DNA from: HT1-32 sp040219025
GTDB taxonomy: Bacteria > Pseudomonadota > Alphaproteobacteria > Rhodospirillales > HT1-32
DNA length: 64,000 nucleotides
Direction: 5' to 3'
Assembly (NCBI GenBank): GCA_040219025.1
Contig: JAVJTE010000029.1
Location: 1-64,000 of the forward strand
Shown here: piece by piece, positions 1 to 8,384 of the stretch
How the letters are laid out: every line of letters starts with the position of its first letter
How positions within the stretch are numbered: position 1 is the first letter of the stretch
Translations under genes and position numbers: made by a program
Notes under the pieces: generated by a model
What the model saw: only the letters and a program-made list of their open reading frames with translations
Database searches by the model: none
Told to the model about the DNA's origin: nothing

Positions 1-246
1 GACGGTATTTGGTATCGGCCAGACCGTCATGCAGCACATGCATCACCGCCAGTCAGACATCCAGACCAAGGAAATCCGCAAGTTGCAACGGACCCATCGG
101 ATCGGTTGAAGCCATCGACACGGCCATGCGGCTTGGTGCCAACCATCCGATGGGTCCGTTGCAACTTGCGGATTTCATTGGTCTGGATGTCTGCCTGGCG
201 GTGATGCATGTGCTGCATGACGGTCTGGCCGATACCAAATACCGTC
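1..246. repeat. Imperfect inverted repeat (foldback) at the left edge
   Basis: Bases 1-100 are the reverse complement of 147-246 with two mismatches, separated by 46 bases. The right arm lies inside an intact coding frame for a 3-hydroxyacyl-CoA dehydrogenase C-terminus, while the left arm is that same coding text reversed, so the gene is cut off where the repeat begins. A foldback of a protein-coding segment at the very start of a window is more typical of a contig-end or amplification chimera than of a natural element. Confidence 0.9.
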
Positions 247-350
247 CCTGTCCGCTGCTGGTGAAATATGTCGAAGCCGGCTGGCTCGGTCGCAAGACCA
301 ACCGCGGTTTCTATGACTATTCAGGTGAAGAACCGGTCCCGACCCGCTGA
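102..350 (+). CDS. 3-hydroxybutyryl-CoA dehydrogenase, C-terminal fragment
   Basis: Only the last 82 codons are present. They match the C-terminal (3HCDH-type) domain of short NAD-dependent 3-hydroxyacyl-CoA dehydrogenases: the text from VEAIDTAM through GANHPMGP to the ADFIGLD helix is characteristic, and the end (WLGRKTNRGFYDY) is the usual family terminus. These enzymes oxidise or reduce 3-hydroxyacyl-CoA in butyrate, PHB or beta-oxidation metabolism. The 5' part is missing: upstream of about base 102 the reading frame enters the reversed arm of the foldback repeat, so its translation there is not real protein. Family identity is secure; exact substrate is not. Confidence 0.8.
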   Translation, partial: SVEAIDTAMRLGANHPMGPLQLADFIGLDVCLAVMHVLHDGLADTKYRPCPLLVKYVEAGWLGRKTNRGFYDYSGEEPVPTR

Positions 351-385
351 TCCGGGCAGCTTATCCGGCTTTCATCGTTTTCTTT

Positions 386-487
386 CCTCATCCTGAACTC
401 GTTTCAGGACCTCTTCCCGCCTGCCTGAGCTTATACAGACAGGTTCAGGCCAGCCTCACGGGATCCTGAAACGAGTTCAGGGTGAGG
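386..487. repeat. Intergenic palindromic repeat
   Basis: Arms at 386-409 and 464-487 (24 nt each, one mismatch) contain the phrase CTGAACTCGTTTCAGGA and its complement, with about 54 nt between them. It sits between two convergent genes, where a transcript hairpin could act as a bidirectional terminator. The CCTCATCCTGA core is shared with the palindromes near 13.7 and 14.6 kb. The rest of 351-542 shows nothing else recognisable. Confidence 0.75.
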
Positions 488-542
488 AGGGGAGCGCCGT
501 TCAGGAGGATGAGGGACGCAGTTTGGCAGGTTCGGTGTGGCC

Positions 543-1094
543 TCAGTTTGCTCCGAGCTGTGCCTGTTCCTGGCGTTGGGCGATGATGGCTTTCAGCCAG
601 TCGACGATTTCCGGTGCGGACCAGTCCAGCGCACCGGCGACGGAACCGAGCAACCGGCCCTCCGCATCGATGAGATAGGTTGTCGGCAGACCGCGTGCGC
701 CGAGTGCGCGAGCGATCCGGTTTTTCGGATCCAGATAGATTTCCAGATGATCGACACTGGTGCGACGAAAGAACGGCTCCACCTTGTCGACTCCGCCCCG
801 GTCTGATGACAGGGCGATCACCTCGAATGTGGCCCCGCCCAGCATGGCCTGCAACTTGTCCAGATGCGGCATCTCCCGGACACAGGGGCCGCACCATGTC
901 GCCCAGAGGTTCAGCAACACCACCTTGCCGCGGAAATCGCCAAGCTGCATCTCCACGCCGAGCCCGTTGGTGAAGCTGTCGGCGGGCAGGCTGGCATCCG
1001 GACCGATTGGTTCATAGTCTTTGGGCGGACCGGCGAGCGCCAGTGCAGGTGTCATGATCAGCAGGATGGTGATGGCCCTGATGAGCGGTATCAT
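543..1094 (-). CDS. TlpA-family thiol:disulfide oxidoreductase
   Basis: A 183-residue periplasmic thioredoxin-like protein. Residues 1-22 form a signal peptide or membrane anchor (hydrophobic run ending ALALAG); the thioredoxin fold follows with the redox motif WCGPC at about residues 67-71 and the cis-proline segment GLPTTY near 136-140. TlpA/ResA-type proteins reduce disulfides of exported apocytochromes or copper proteins. I chose the ATG at 1094 over one 17 codons upstream because the signal peptide starts there. It is divergent from argH, a common arrangement in alphaproteobacteria. The exact client protein cannot be told from sequence. Confidence 0.88.
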   Translation of the reverse strand: MIPLIRAITILLIMTPALALAGPPKDYEPIGPDASLPADSFTNGLGVEMQLGDFRGKVVLLNLWATWCGPCVREMPHLDKLQAMLGGATFEVIALSSDRGGVDKVEPFFRRTSVDHLEIYLDPKNRIARALGARGLPTTYLIDAEGRLLGSVAGALDWSAPEIVDWLKAIIAQRQEQAQLGAN

Positions 1095-1183
1095 TCTGGA
1101 TTCTCCGGCGTAAACGGCTTGAGACATCGGCAGATATGGGGACAATCGCCGGAATAACCACCCTTTTCAGCCGGGATTGCCGC

Positions 1184-2578
1184 ATGACGCAGTCGAATGA
1201 TATGTGGGGCGGCCGGTTTGCGGCTGGTCCCTCCGAAATTATGGAACGCATTAACGCCTCGATTGATTTCGACCGGCGGCTCTATGCCCAGGATATCCGC
1301 GCCTCTGTCGCGCATTGCCGGATGCTGGTTGCACAGTCAATCATCGGTGCCGATGACGGCGATGCCATTATTGCCGGCCTGCAGAAAATTGAAGGCGAGA
1401 TCGAAAGCGGTGATTTCACTTTTTCCGCGGCGCTGGAAGATATTCACATGAATGTCGAATCCCGGCTGGCCGATCTTATCGGCGCATCGGCGGGACGGTT
1501 GCATACCGGGCGGTCGCGCAACGATCAGGTGGCAACCGATTTTCGTCTGTGGGTGCGTGATGCCATCGACAATGTCGATCAGTCGCTGGCGGATCTGCAG
1601 GCAGCCTTCATTGATCAGGCCGAAGCGGGTGCCGATATCGTCATGCCCGGCTTTACCCATTTACAGACGGCCCAGCCCGTTACCTTCGGCCATCACATGC
1701 TGGCCTATGTGGAAATGATTGGCCGTGACCGCTCACGGCTGGCGGATTGCCGTCGCCGGCTGAATGAATCGCCGCTCGGTGCCGCGGCACTGGCCGGAAC
1801 CTCGTTCCCGATTGATCGCCATGCCACGGCGGCGGCGCTGGGTTTTGACCGGCCAACCGCGAATTCACTCGATTCCGTCTCGGACCGTGATTTTGCCATG
1901 GAATATCTGTCGGCATTGTCGATTCTGGGCATTCACCTCTCCCGCTTTGCGGAGGAAACGGTGATCTGGTGTTCGGCGCAGTTCCGCTTCGTCACGCTGA
2001 CCGATGCCTTTACCACCGGCTCGTCGATCATGCCGCAGAAACGCAATCCGGATGCGGCGGAACTGGTGCGTGCCAAATCCGGGCGGCTGTTCGGTTGTCT
2101 GCAGGGCTTCATGGTGGTCATGAAGGGCCTGTCCCTGACCTACTCCAAGGACATGCAGGAAGACAAGGAACCGGTGTTTGAGGCGACGGACACCATCGCG
2201 CTCTGTATTGCGGCGACGGCCGGCATGGTGCGTGACATGAAGCCGAATGCGGATGTGCTGCGTCAGGCCGCCGGGCAGGGCTTCTCCACTGCGACGGACC
2301 TTGCGGACTGGCTGGTGCGCAGCCTGGGTATGCCGTTCCGGCGGGCGCATCATGTCACGGGAACGCTGGTCAAAATGGCAGAAGACCGCTCGATTGGTCT
2401 GGAAGAGCTGAGCCTGGATGATATGCAGTCGGTAGAGGCTGGCATTACCGGGGATATTTTTGATGTGCTCGGCGTGGATAATTCTGTCGCATCACGTACC
2501 AGCTTTGGCGGCACTGCCCCGGCGAATGTCAGGGCGGCAGTGCTTGAGGCCCGGCGACGCTTTCTGAAGGAGGCATGA
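1184..2578 (+). CDS. argH: Argininosuccinate lyase
   Basis: A 464-residue enzyme that splits argininosuccinate into arginine and fumarate, the last step of arginine synthesis in the cytoplasm. The fumarase/aspartase superfamily signature GSSIMPQKRNP is at residues 279-289 and carries the mobile-loop serine; the conserved T-H pair (residues 158-159) and the HTGRSRND segment (107-114) line the active site. Length is typical. The ATG at 1184 is preferred over an in-frame ATG 16 codons upstream because MWGGRF near the N-terminus is where the family starts. It overlaps or abuts a small lipoprotein gene and lysA, forming an arg/lys biosynthetic operon. Confidence 0.97.
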   Translation: MTQSNDMWGGRFAAGPSEIMERINASIDFDRRLYAQDIRASVAHCRMLVAQSIIGADDGDAIIAGLQKIEGEIESGDFTFSAALEDIHMNVESRLADLIGASAGRLHTGRSRNDQVATDFRLWVRDAIDNVDQSLADLQAAFIDQAEAGADIVMPGFTHLQTAQPVTFGHHMLAYVEMIGRDRSRLADCRRRLNESPLGAAALAGTSFPIDRHATAAALGFDRPTANSLDSVSDRDFAMEYLSALSILGIHLSRFAEETVIWCSAQFRFVTLTDAFTTGSSIMPQKRNPDAAELVRAKSGRLFGCLQGFMVVMKGLSLTYSKDMQEDKEPVFEATDTIALCIAATAGMVRDMKPNADVLRQAAGQGFSTATDLADWLVRSLGMPFRRAHHVTGTLVKMAEDRSIGLEELSLDDMQSVEAGITGDIFDVLGVDNSVASRTSFGGTAPANVRAAVLEARRRFLKEA

Positions 2579-2580
2579 AA

Positions 2581-2718
2581 ATGCAGTTACTGACCCGTAT
2601 CCTGATCCTGTTCCTGCTGACGGCAGGTCTGGCGTTCGGCCTTGCAGCCTGCGGCAAGAAGAACGCACCGCTGCATCCTGCCGGGTCTGATTATCCGAAG
2701 AAGTATCCCAACAGATGA
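2581..2718 (+). CDS. Small LptM-like lipoprotein
   Basis: A 45-residue lipoprotein. Residues 1-20 are a hydrophobic signal, followed by the lipobox L-A-A-C with Cys24 as the lipidation site, and then a short polar tail (GKKNAPLHPAGSDYPKKYP) typical of the LptM/YifL family, whose members help mature the LPS translocon in enterobacteria. An AAGGAGG ribosome site at 2567-2573 lies 7 nt before the ATG at 2581; the in-frame ATG at 2575 is too close to it. The stop overlaps the lysA start. A tiny lipoprotein between argH and lysA is a recurrent arrangement in alphaproteobacteria. Family fit is good; function in this organism is inferred. Confidence 0.8.
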   Translation: MQLLTRILILFLLTAGLAFGLAACGKKNAPLHPAGSDYPKKYPNR

Positions 2719-4010
2719 GACGCTGGGATTTCGACTATGTCGATGGCGAGCTGACGACCGAGGGTGTCCGGCTGAGCGAGATCGCACGGGACGTCGGTAC
2801 CCCGACCTATGTCTATTCCGCTGCCGGTATCCTGCGGCGGTTTGCTGCTTATCGCGATGCGCTGGCACCGCTTGGCGGGCATGTCTGCTACGCTGTGAAG
2901 GCAAACGACAATCTGGCGGTCCTCAGGCTGCTGGCGACTGCCGGTGCCGGTCTGGACGTGGTCTCGGTCGGTGAATTGCGGAAGGCGCTGGCGGTCGGTG
3001 TGTCACCGGAAAATATCGTGTTTTCCGGCGTCGGGAAAACCGATGCGGAGATTGCGGCGGCCCTGGATGCCGGGCTGCTGTCGCTGAATGTCGAATCCGA
3101 AGACGAAATGGAAAGCCTTGCCCGCATCGCGGCGGAAAAGGGTATCCGCACATCGGCGGCCATTCGCGTGAACCCGGATGTGGATGCAAAAACCCATGCC
3201 AAGATCACCACGGGCAAGGCCGAGAACAAGTTCGGTATCTCCATCGCGCGGGCAAAGCTGCTGTTTGAGCGGGCGCGGGAGTACAGCCATGTCGATCTCG
3301 ACTGCATTGCAACGCATATCGGCTCGCAACTGACATCGTTGCAGCCCTACCGCGAGGCGTTCAGCATTGTGGCTGATCTTGTCCGCGAGCTGCGGGCCGC
3401 AGGACATACCGTCTCCAGGCTCGATCTTGGGGGCGGCCTCGGGATCTCCTATCAGGGCGAGACCATTCCGGAAATGAGCGATTATGCGGCGGTCGTCCGG
3501 GATACGGTTGGTGATCTCGGTTGTGAACTGGTCTTCGAGCCGGGCCGCTCGATCGTTGGCCCCGCCGGTGTGCTGATCTCGTCAGTGGTGCGCCTGAAAG
3601 AGGGCGAGGCAAGACGCTTTGTTGTTGTTGATGCGGCGATGAATGATCTGGTCAGGCCGGCAATGTATGACGCCTATCACGAAATTCTGACCATCAGGGA
3701 ACGCACAGCGGGCGCAGAAGACCAGCCGGCGGATATCGTCGGTCCGGTCTGCGAAACCGGCGATACCTTCGCCCGGCAACGGGCTCTGCCGGCACTGAAA
3801 CACGGGGATCTTGTGGCTTTCATGAGCGCAGGAGCCTATGGCGCGGTGATGTCCTCAAGCTATAATGCCCGGCCCCCGGCGGCTGAAGTGCTGGTCAGCA
3901 AGGGAAGATATTCAATAATTCGGCCTCGTGAAGATATTGATGCTATAATGGGTCGTGACCAGATACCAGAGTGGGTCGGTTTTTCCCGATCTGAAAAGGG
4001 CGCTGACTAG
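2715..4010 (+). CDS. lysA: Diaminopimelate decarboxylase
   Basis: A 431-residue PLP enzyme of fold type III that decarboxylates meso-diaminopimelate to lysine. The PLP lysine is in CYAVKAND (Lys62); HIGSQ, the glycine-rich GGGLGI phosphate loop, EPGRSIV and the dimer-interface motif CETGDTF all occur in the expected order. Length is normal. The ATG overlaps the lipoprotein stop (ATGA), so translation is probably coupled. With argH it links arginine and lysine synthesis in one transcript that likely runs into the TIGR02302 gene 15 bp downstream. Confidence 0.97.
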   Translation: MRRWDFDYVDGELTTEGVRLSEIARDVGTPTYVYSAAGILRRFAAYRDALAPLGGHVCYAVKANDNLAVLRLLATAGAGLDVVSVGELRKALAVGVSPENIVFSGVGKTDAEIAAALDAGLLSLNVESEDEMESLARIAAEKGIRTSAAIRVNPDVDAKTHAKITTGKAENKFGISIARAKLLFERAREYSHVDLDCIATHIGSQLTSLQPYREAFSIVADLVRELRAAGHTVSRLDLGGGLGISYQGETIPEMSDYAAVVRDTVGDLGCELVFEPGRSIVGPAGVLISSVVRLKEGEARRFVVVDAAMNDLVRPAMYDAYHEILTIRERTAGAEDQPADIVGPVCETGDTFARQRALPALKHGDLVAFMSAGAYGAVMSSSYNARPPAAEVLVSKGRYSIIRPREDIDAIMGRDQIPEWVGFSRSEKGAD

Positions 4011-4025
4011 CAACAGGATTGCAGC

Positions 4026-6545
4026 ATGACAGACCGTCGGGATACCAGACATAGCGGCATGAACAGCCCGTCACTTTCGGGTGTCCTCTGGCGGACCGGA
4101 TGGTCAATGTCATGGGAACGGGCGATCAGCAGCCTCTGGCTTCCCGCCGCCATTATTGTCTTTGGTCTGGGTCTCGCTATCTCCGGTATCCTGCCCGCCC
4201 TGCCTGTCTGGCTGCATCTTGCGGTTCTGGTGCTGTTTGCAGGCGCGACATGCCTGGCGCTGGTTCGCGGTCTGCGCGGCTTCCGCCTGCCTGGCGGGGC
4301 TGAGATACGGGCCCGGGTCGAACAGTCGAACAAACTCGTACATCGCCCGATTGAAGCGGTTGAAGACCGGCTGGCCGAGGGCAATCACAATTCCCTGACC
4401 ACGGCGCTATGGCGTCTGCATCAGCAGCGTGAGCGGGCAAGGCTGGCCGGACTGAACAGTGCGGCGCCGCGACCGACACTGGCGGGGTCTGACCGCTATG
4501 CGGCGGTTGGTGGTGCCTGTCTGCTGTTACTGGTCGGATTTGTCGTCGGCGATGGCCGTCTGGCAGACCGCGTTGCAGCAGCAGCTGTCCCGGACTTCAG
4601 CCGCCTCGGAACCCAGACCCCGCTGCAGGTTGAACTCTGGATCACGCCACCCGCCTATACCCGTCTTGCGCCGGTTTACCTGACCTATCGGGAAGCGCAA
4701 AAGACCGATGCCGCCGGCGGAGAGCAGCCAGCGGACCAGCAGGTGGTCGTGCCGTCCGGATCTCGCCTGCTGGTCTCGCTGCAGGGCAGACTGGCCGCGC
4801 CTGTGCTCGATACCGGCGCTCAGCAGACACCGCTTTCCGTGGTCGGTGAGAGCAGCTTTACACTGGAAACAGAATTAGCAGGCGGGACAACACTCCGTTT
4901 CGCTGATGGTGACCGGACGCTGGCCGAATGGCCGGTATCCGTCGTCGCTGACCGGGCACCGACAATCTCCTACATCAAGCCGCCGACCGGGGACAAACGT
5001 AACCAGCTGGCACTGGAATACGAGATTTCTGATGATTTCGGGGTCGAAGACGCGACCGCGACCATTCGCCGCCCGGATGGCGCGGAGATCCTCGAAGGCT
5101 CGCCAAGGGAGATTGCCTACACCCTGCCCTTGCCCGGCTTGTCACCGACCGGGGCGAAAAGCCGTCATACCAATGATCTGACGGCCCATCCCTGGGCCGG
5201 ACTGATGGTCTCCATACAGTTGTCTGTGACGGATGCAACCGGCCAGACCGGCGAAACCGAACAGGTCGAAATGACCCTGCCGGAACGCAGCTTCAACCAG
5301 CCGGCAGCTCGCATGGTGGTCGGGGCCCGCAAGCAGCTGACCCTGCATCCGACAGACCGGGAGACGGTTTTCGAGGTGCTGAACGCCATATCTGCGCGTC
5401 CGCCCCTGTTCAACAGTGATATCGGTGTTTTTCTGGCGCTGCGGTCGGCGGCAGCACGCCTGCGCTATGCACCGGAAAATGCCGCGGGCCTTGCCTCGAT
5501 TCAGGAACTGCTCTGGACCATTGCTCTCCGGATCGAGGATGGTGAACTTGCCCTGGCCGAGCGCCGGCTTGCCGAGGCTGAAAAGCGCCTGCAGGAAGCC
5601 ATGGACCGCGATGATGTGACTGACGCGGAAATGCAGCAGCTGATGAACGAGCTGGCGCAGGCGATGCAGGAATATTTCAAGGAACTGGCCCAGAAGCTGC
5701 AGGAAATGGGGCCAAGTGACCAGCCGATTGATCCGGATGCCCAGGTGCTGTCATCGCGCGAGATGCAGGACATGCTGGAGCAGATGCGCCAGCTCAACGA
5801 GATCGGTGCGAAGGAAGCCGCCAAACAGATGCTGAGCCAGCTTCGCCAGATGCTGGAGCAGATGAAGAATATGCCGCTCGCCGGTATGCGTCAGCAGCCC
5901 GGTCAGAATGGCGAAATGCAGAAGCGCATGGGCCAGATGCAGGAAATGATGCGGCGTCAGCAGGAACTTATGGACCAGACCTTCCGCAATGGTCAGCAAC
6001 AGCAGCAGCGCGGGGTGCAGGGTCAGCAGCAATCACAGGAAGACATGAAGCGCGGTGCCGGCGAACAGGAGGCACTGCGCCGCCAGCTGGGCGAAATGAT
6101 GCGCCAGCTGGGTGAAAACGGCCAGATACCCGATGCGCTGGGTCGTGCCGAACGCTCGATGCGGGATGCCGCCAAGCAACTGGGTGAAGGATCTGCAGAA
6201 GATGCCATGCAGGCCCAGGGCGATGCGATGAATGCCCTGCGCGAAGGGGCCCGCGATATGGCCGAGCAGATGGCCCGCCAGCAGCAGATGGGACGCCAGC
6301 CGGGTAATGGTCAGGGTGGTCGCGGTAACCAGCAGCAGCTGCAGGGTGATGGTCGTGACCCGCTGGGTCGCCGCTTTGAACAGGACCGTGGCGGTGAAGT
6401 GGATGACGGCAGAACGACAATCCCGACGAAGGGGGACGTTCAGCGCGCCCGCGACATACTCGATGAACTCCGCCGCCGCTCCGGCGACACCGGACGTCCG
6501 GAGACCGAACTGGATTACATCGATCGTCTGCTGGAGACGTTTTAG
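4026..6545 (+). CDS. TIGR02302/DUF4175 family membrane protein
   Basis: An 839-residue protein of the alphaproteobacterial TIGR02302 (DUF4175) family, function unknown. Two transmembrane helices lie in residues 35-85 and a third near 160-180, followed by a large periplasmic region with a beta-rich part (about 200-430) and a long glutamine- and methionine-rich coiled coil (about 480-760), with repeats such as EQMRQL, MQEMMRRQ and GQQQQQ. The C-terminal end (RDILDELRRRSGD...ELDYIDRLLETF) is the conserved family terminus. It starts 15 bp after lysA in the same direction. The coiled coil suggests assembly or an envelope scaffold role, but this is inference. Confidence 0.88.
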   Translation: MTDRRDTRHSGMNSPSLSGVLWRTGWSMSWERAISSLWLPAAIIVFGLGLAISGILPALPVWLHLAVLVLFAGATCLALVRGLRGFRLPGGAEIRARVEQSNKLVHRPIEAVEDRLAEGNHNSLTTALWRLHQQRERARLAGLNSAAPRPTLAGSDRYAAVGGACLLLLVGFVVGDGRLADRVAAAAVPDFSRLGTQTPLQVELWITPPAYTRLAPVYLTYREAQKTDAAGGEQPADQQVVVPSGSRLLVSLQGRLAAPVLDTGAQQTPLSVVGESSFTLETELAGGTTLRFADGDRTLAEWPVSVVADRAPTISYIKPPTGDKRNQLALEYEISDDFGVEDATATIRRPDGAEILEGSPREIAYTLPLPGLSPTGAKSRHTNDLTAHPWAGLMVSIQLSVTDATGQTGETEQVEMTLPERSFNQPAARMVVGARKQLTLHPTDRETVFEVLNAISARPPLFNSDIGVFLALRSAAARLRYAPENAAGLASIQELLWTIALRIEDGELALAERRLAEAEKRLQEAMDRDDVTDAEMQQLMNELAQAMQEYFKELAQKLQEMGPSDQPIDPDAQVLSSREMQDMLEQMRQLNEIGAKEAAKQMLSQLRQMLEQMKNMPLAGMRQQPGQNGEMQKRMGQMQEMMRRQQELMDQTFRNGQQQQQRGVQGQQQSQEDMKRGAGEQEALRRQLGEMMRQLGENGQIPDALGRAERSMRDAAKQLGEGSAEDAMQAQGDAMNALREGARDMAEQMARQQQMGRQPGNGQGGRGNQQQLQGDGRDPLGRRFEQDRGGEVDDGRTTIPTKGDVQRARDILDELRRRSGDTGRPETELDYIDRLLETF

Positions 6546-6557
6546 GCCGGAATACCG

Positions 6558-7529
6558 CTACTTCCCGTCAACGAAATCGACGTCCATCCGGAGCGCCCGG
6601 CCAACGCCACTGACCGTTGGCGAAAACACCACAACTTCGCCGGGCGTCACCATGGCCTGCGGCGGTGCGATGATTTCTTCCTTGTGTACGATTGTACCAT
6701 TGATGTTGGTCAGCCGGATGCGGACGCGGGGAAATTCGACCGGTCGGTCAGTGATATTGCTGACTGTGCAGACTGCTGTGATTGACTCATTGCCCGCGGT
6801 ATCGGTATCGCGCGACAGCTTGTCGGACGGACAGTCCAGTTCAAGGCCGGCACCCGGATATTCCGGTGGCAGCCCGAGCAGATCGATCAGTTTGTGATAC
6901 TGCACCCGGGTTGACGGGAAGACGTCCTGTACCGTTGAGCGGAAGAACCAGAGGGCTGCGGCACTACCCAGAATCAGGAACAGCAGGATGAAGAAGGTCG
7001 GTGCTCCCTTGCCGCCGCTTTTACGCTTGCGCTGGGGGGCTGACATGCCGGGGCTGAAGACATTCGGAATCGGCTCCGGCTCTGGTGGCAGTACATCATT
7101 CAGTGCCGGGCCACCCCGGTCATCGCCAGTGGCCGGTGCCGGGTCGTCCTGCACCTCCAGCGTTGGCATGTCATCATCCCGGCTGGCGTCGATCGTGACA
7201 TCTGCAATCGGGAAATCTGTCTCGTCGGGGTCATCCGCTGCCATTGCCGGGAAGTCATCCGGGTCACTCTCTTCCGTTTCCGGTTCCGGCTCCGGTGCCG
7301 GAGGAGGGGGTGGAGGCGGAGGCGGAGGCGGAGGAGATGGAGCCGGCGGAGGCGGAGGTGGCGGAGGAGGAGGTGGTGGTGGTGGCGGCGGTGGAGCCGC
7401 TGCAACCGCGCCAGCTGTCGCATGCCATGAATGTTCACAACGCGCGCACTTTACCTTTCGGCCCGAGGGGCCGATGAGTTCGTCACGAATGTTGTATTTC
7501 GCCGCGCAATTCGGACAGCTTACTAACAT
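6558..7529 (-). CDS. MJ0042-type zinc-ribbon / DUF3426-like membrane protein
   Basis: A 323-residue protein. An N-terminal zinc ribbon has cysteines at 5, 8, 28 and 31 (CPNC ... CARC), the MJ0042 motif found in many alphaproteobacterial proteins. A proline tract follows: 17 prolines, then A-P-S, then 12 more. Next comes an acidic linker, a single transmembrane helix near residues 195-215, and a C-terminal DUF3426-like domain (CTVSNITDRPVEFPRVRI is typical). The ATG at 7529 is chosen because the ribbon begins there; an in-frame ATG 20 codons upstream would add an unrelated tail. It is divergent from ftsE, a common alphaproteobacterial layout. Role unknown. Confidence 0.85.
   Translation of the reverse strand: MLVSCPNCAAKYNIRDELIGPSGRKVKCARCEHSWHATAGAVAAAPPPPPPPPPPPPPPPPPAPSPPPPPPPPPPPPAPEPEPETEESDPDDFPAMAADDPDETDFPIADVTIDASRDDDMPTLEVQDDPAPATGDDRGGPALNDVLPPEPEPIPNVFSPGMSAPQRKRKSGGKGAPTFFILLFLILGSAAALWFFRSTVQDVFPSTRVQYHKLIDLLGLPPEYPGAGLELDCPSDKLSRDTDTAGNESITAVCTVSNITDRPVEFPRVRIRLTNINGTIVHKEEIIAPPQAMVTPGEVVVFSPTVSGVGRALRMDVDFVDGK
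7299..7394 (-). repeat. Trinucleotide (CCN) tract encoding polyproline
   Basis: 32 consecutive codons of which 30 are proline, using mixed CCA/CCG/CCT triplets. On the plus strand this is a GGN-type low-complexity run. Mixed third bases mean it is not a pure microsatellite, but it is a plausible site of length change and of ribosome stalling that would need EF-P. Confidence 0.9.
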
Positions 7530-7661
7530 GGGCCTCGGTAACCGCGTAATGTGAATCAGTCGTTTATAGTTGCGGGCTGAATCCGACACAAGTGGGCTAG
7601 CCCACTGGACGTTCAGACCTTCCCCGGTTAAGTCTCAGAGATTGAAGGAGATGCGTTAATT

Positions 7662-8384
7662 TTGGCTGAAGATCAGTCTGTCGTCAGGTTTGAGAATGTT
7701 GGTCTCCGATATGGCTCGGGGCCAGAGATTCTGCGCGATATCAGCTTTCGGCTCGCGCCGGGGGATTTCCGGTTCCTGCTGGGGCCCAGCGGGGCGGGTA
7801 AATCGTCGTTGCTGAAGCTGCTTTATCTGGCAAATCGTCCGACCCGCGGCATCGTTTCCCTGTTTGACCGGAATGTCAGTAGCATAAGGCGTCATGAAAT
7901 TGCCGCGATTCGGCGGCGTATTGGTGTCGTGTTTCAGGATTTTCGCCTGCTTGACCAGTTGAGCGGCCTTGAAAATGTCGCTTTGCCGCTGCGTATCGCC
8001 GGGGTGCGGGATGCGGAAGTGAAACGGCATGTGGAAGAACTGCTGGGCTGGGTTGGTCTGGAAGACTTCCTTGATGCGACGCCGAAGACCATGTCCGGCG
8101 GGCAGAAACAGCGCATCGCCATTGCCCGTGCCGTGATCTCGCGCCCCCGGCTGCTGCTGGCGGACGAGCCGACCGGAAATGTCGATGACAAGATTGCCAT
8201 GCGGCTGATGTACCTGTTCGAGGAACTGAACAAGCTGGGAACGACCATCATCATTGCAACGCATAACGAGGGGCTGGTGCGCCGGTTCCAGTATCCTGTG
8301 ATGCGGATCAATCAGGGTGTCATGCAACTGCCTGTCACCGACAGCCAGCCAGCCTCATCCGGTGGAAAGCGGGGTGACAGCTAA
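7662..8384 (+). CDS. ftsE: Cell-division ATP-binding protein FtsE
   Basis: A 240-residue ABC ATPase that pairs with FtsX to control septal peptidoglycan hydrolases. Walker A is GPSGAGKSS, the ABC signature is MSGGQKQRIAIARA, and Walker B LLLADEPTGNVD is the form usual in FtsE/LolD-type proteins. The start is TTG at 7662, supported by a GAAGGAGA ribosome site about 10 nt upstream and by the family N-terminus. The ftsX start overlaps its stop (TAATG). Confidence 0.95.
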   Translation: MAEDQSVVRFENVGLRYGSGPEILRDISFRLAPGDFRFLLGPSGAGKSSLLKLLYLANRPTRGIVSLFDRNVSSIRRHEIAAIRRRIGVVFQDFRLLDQLSGLENVALPLRIAGVRDAEVKRHVEELLGWVGLEDFLDATPKTMSGGQKQRIAIARAVISRPRLLLADEPTGNVDDKIAMRLMYLFEELNKLGTTIIIATHNEGLVRRFQYPVMRINQGVMQLPVTDSQPASSGGKRGDS

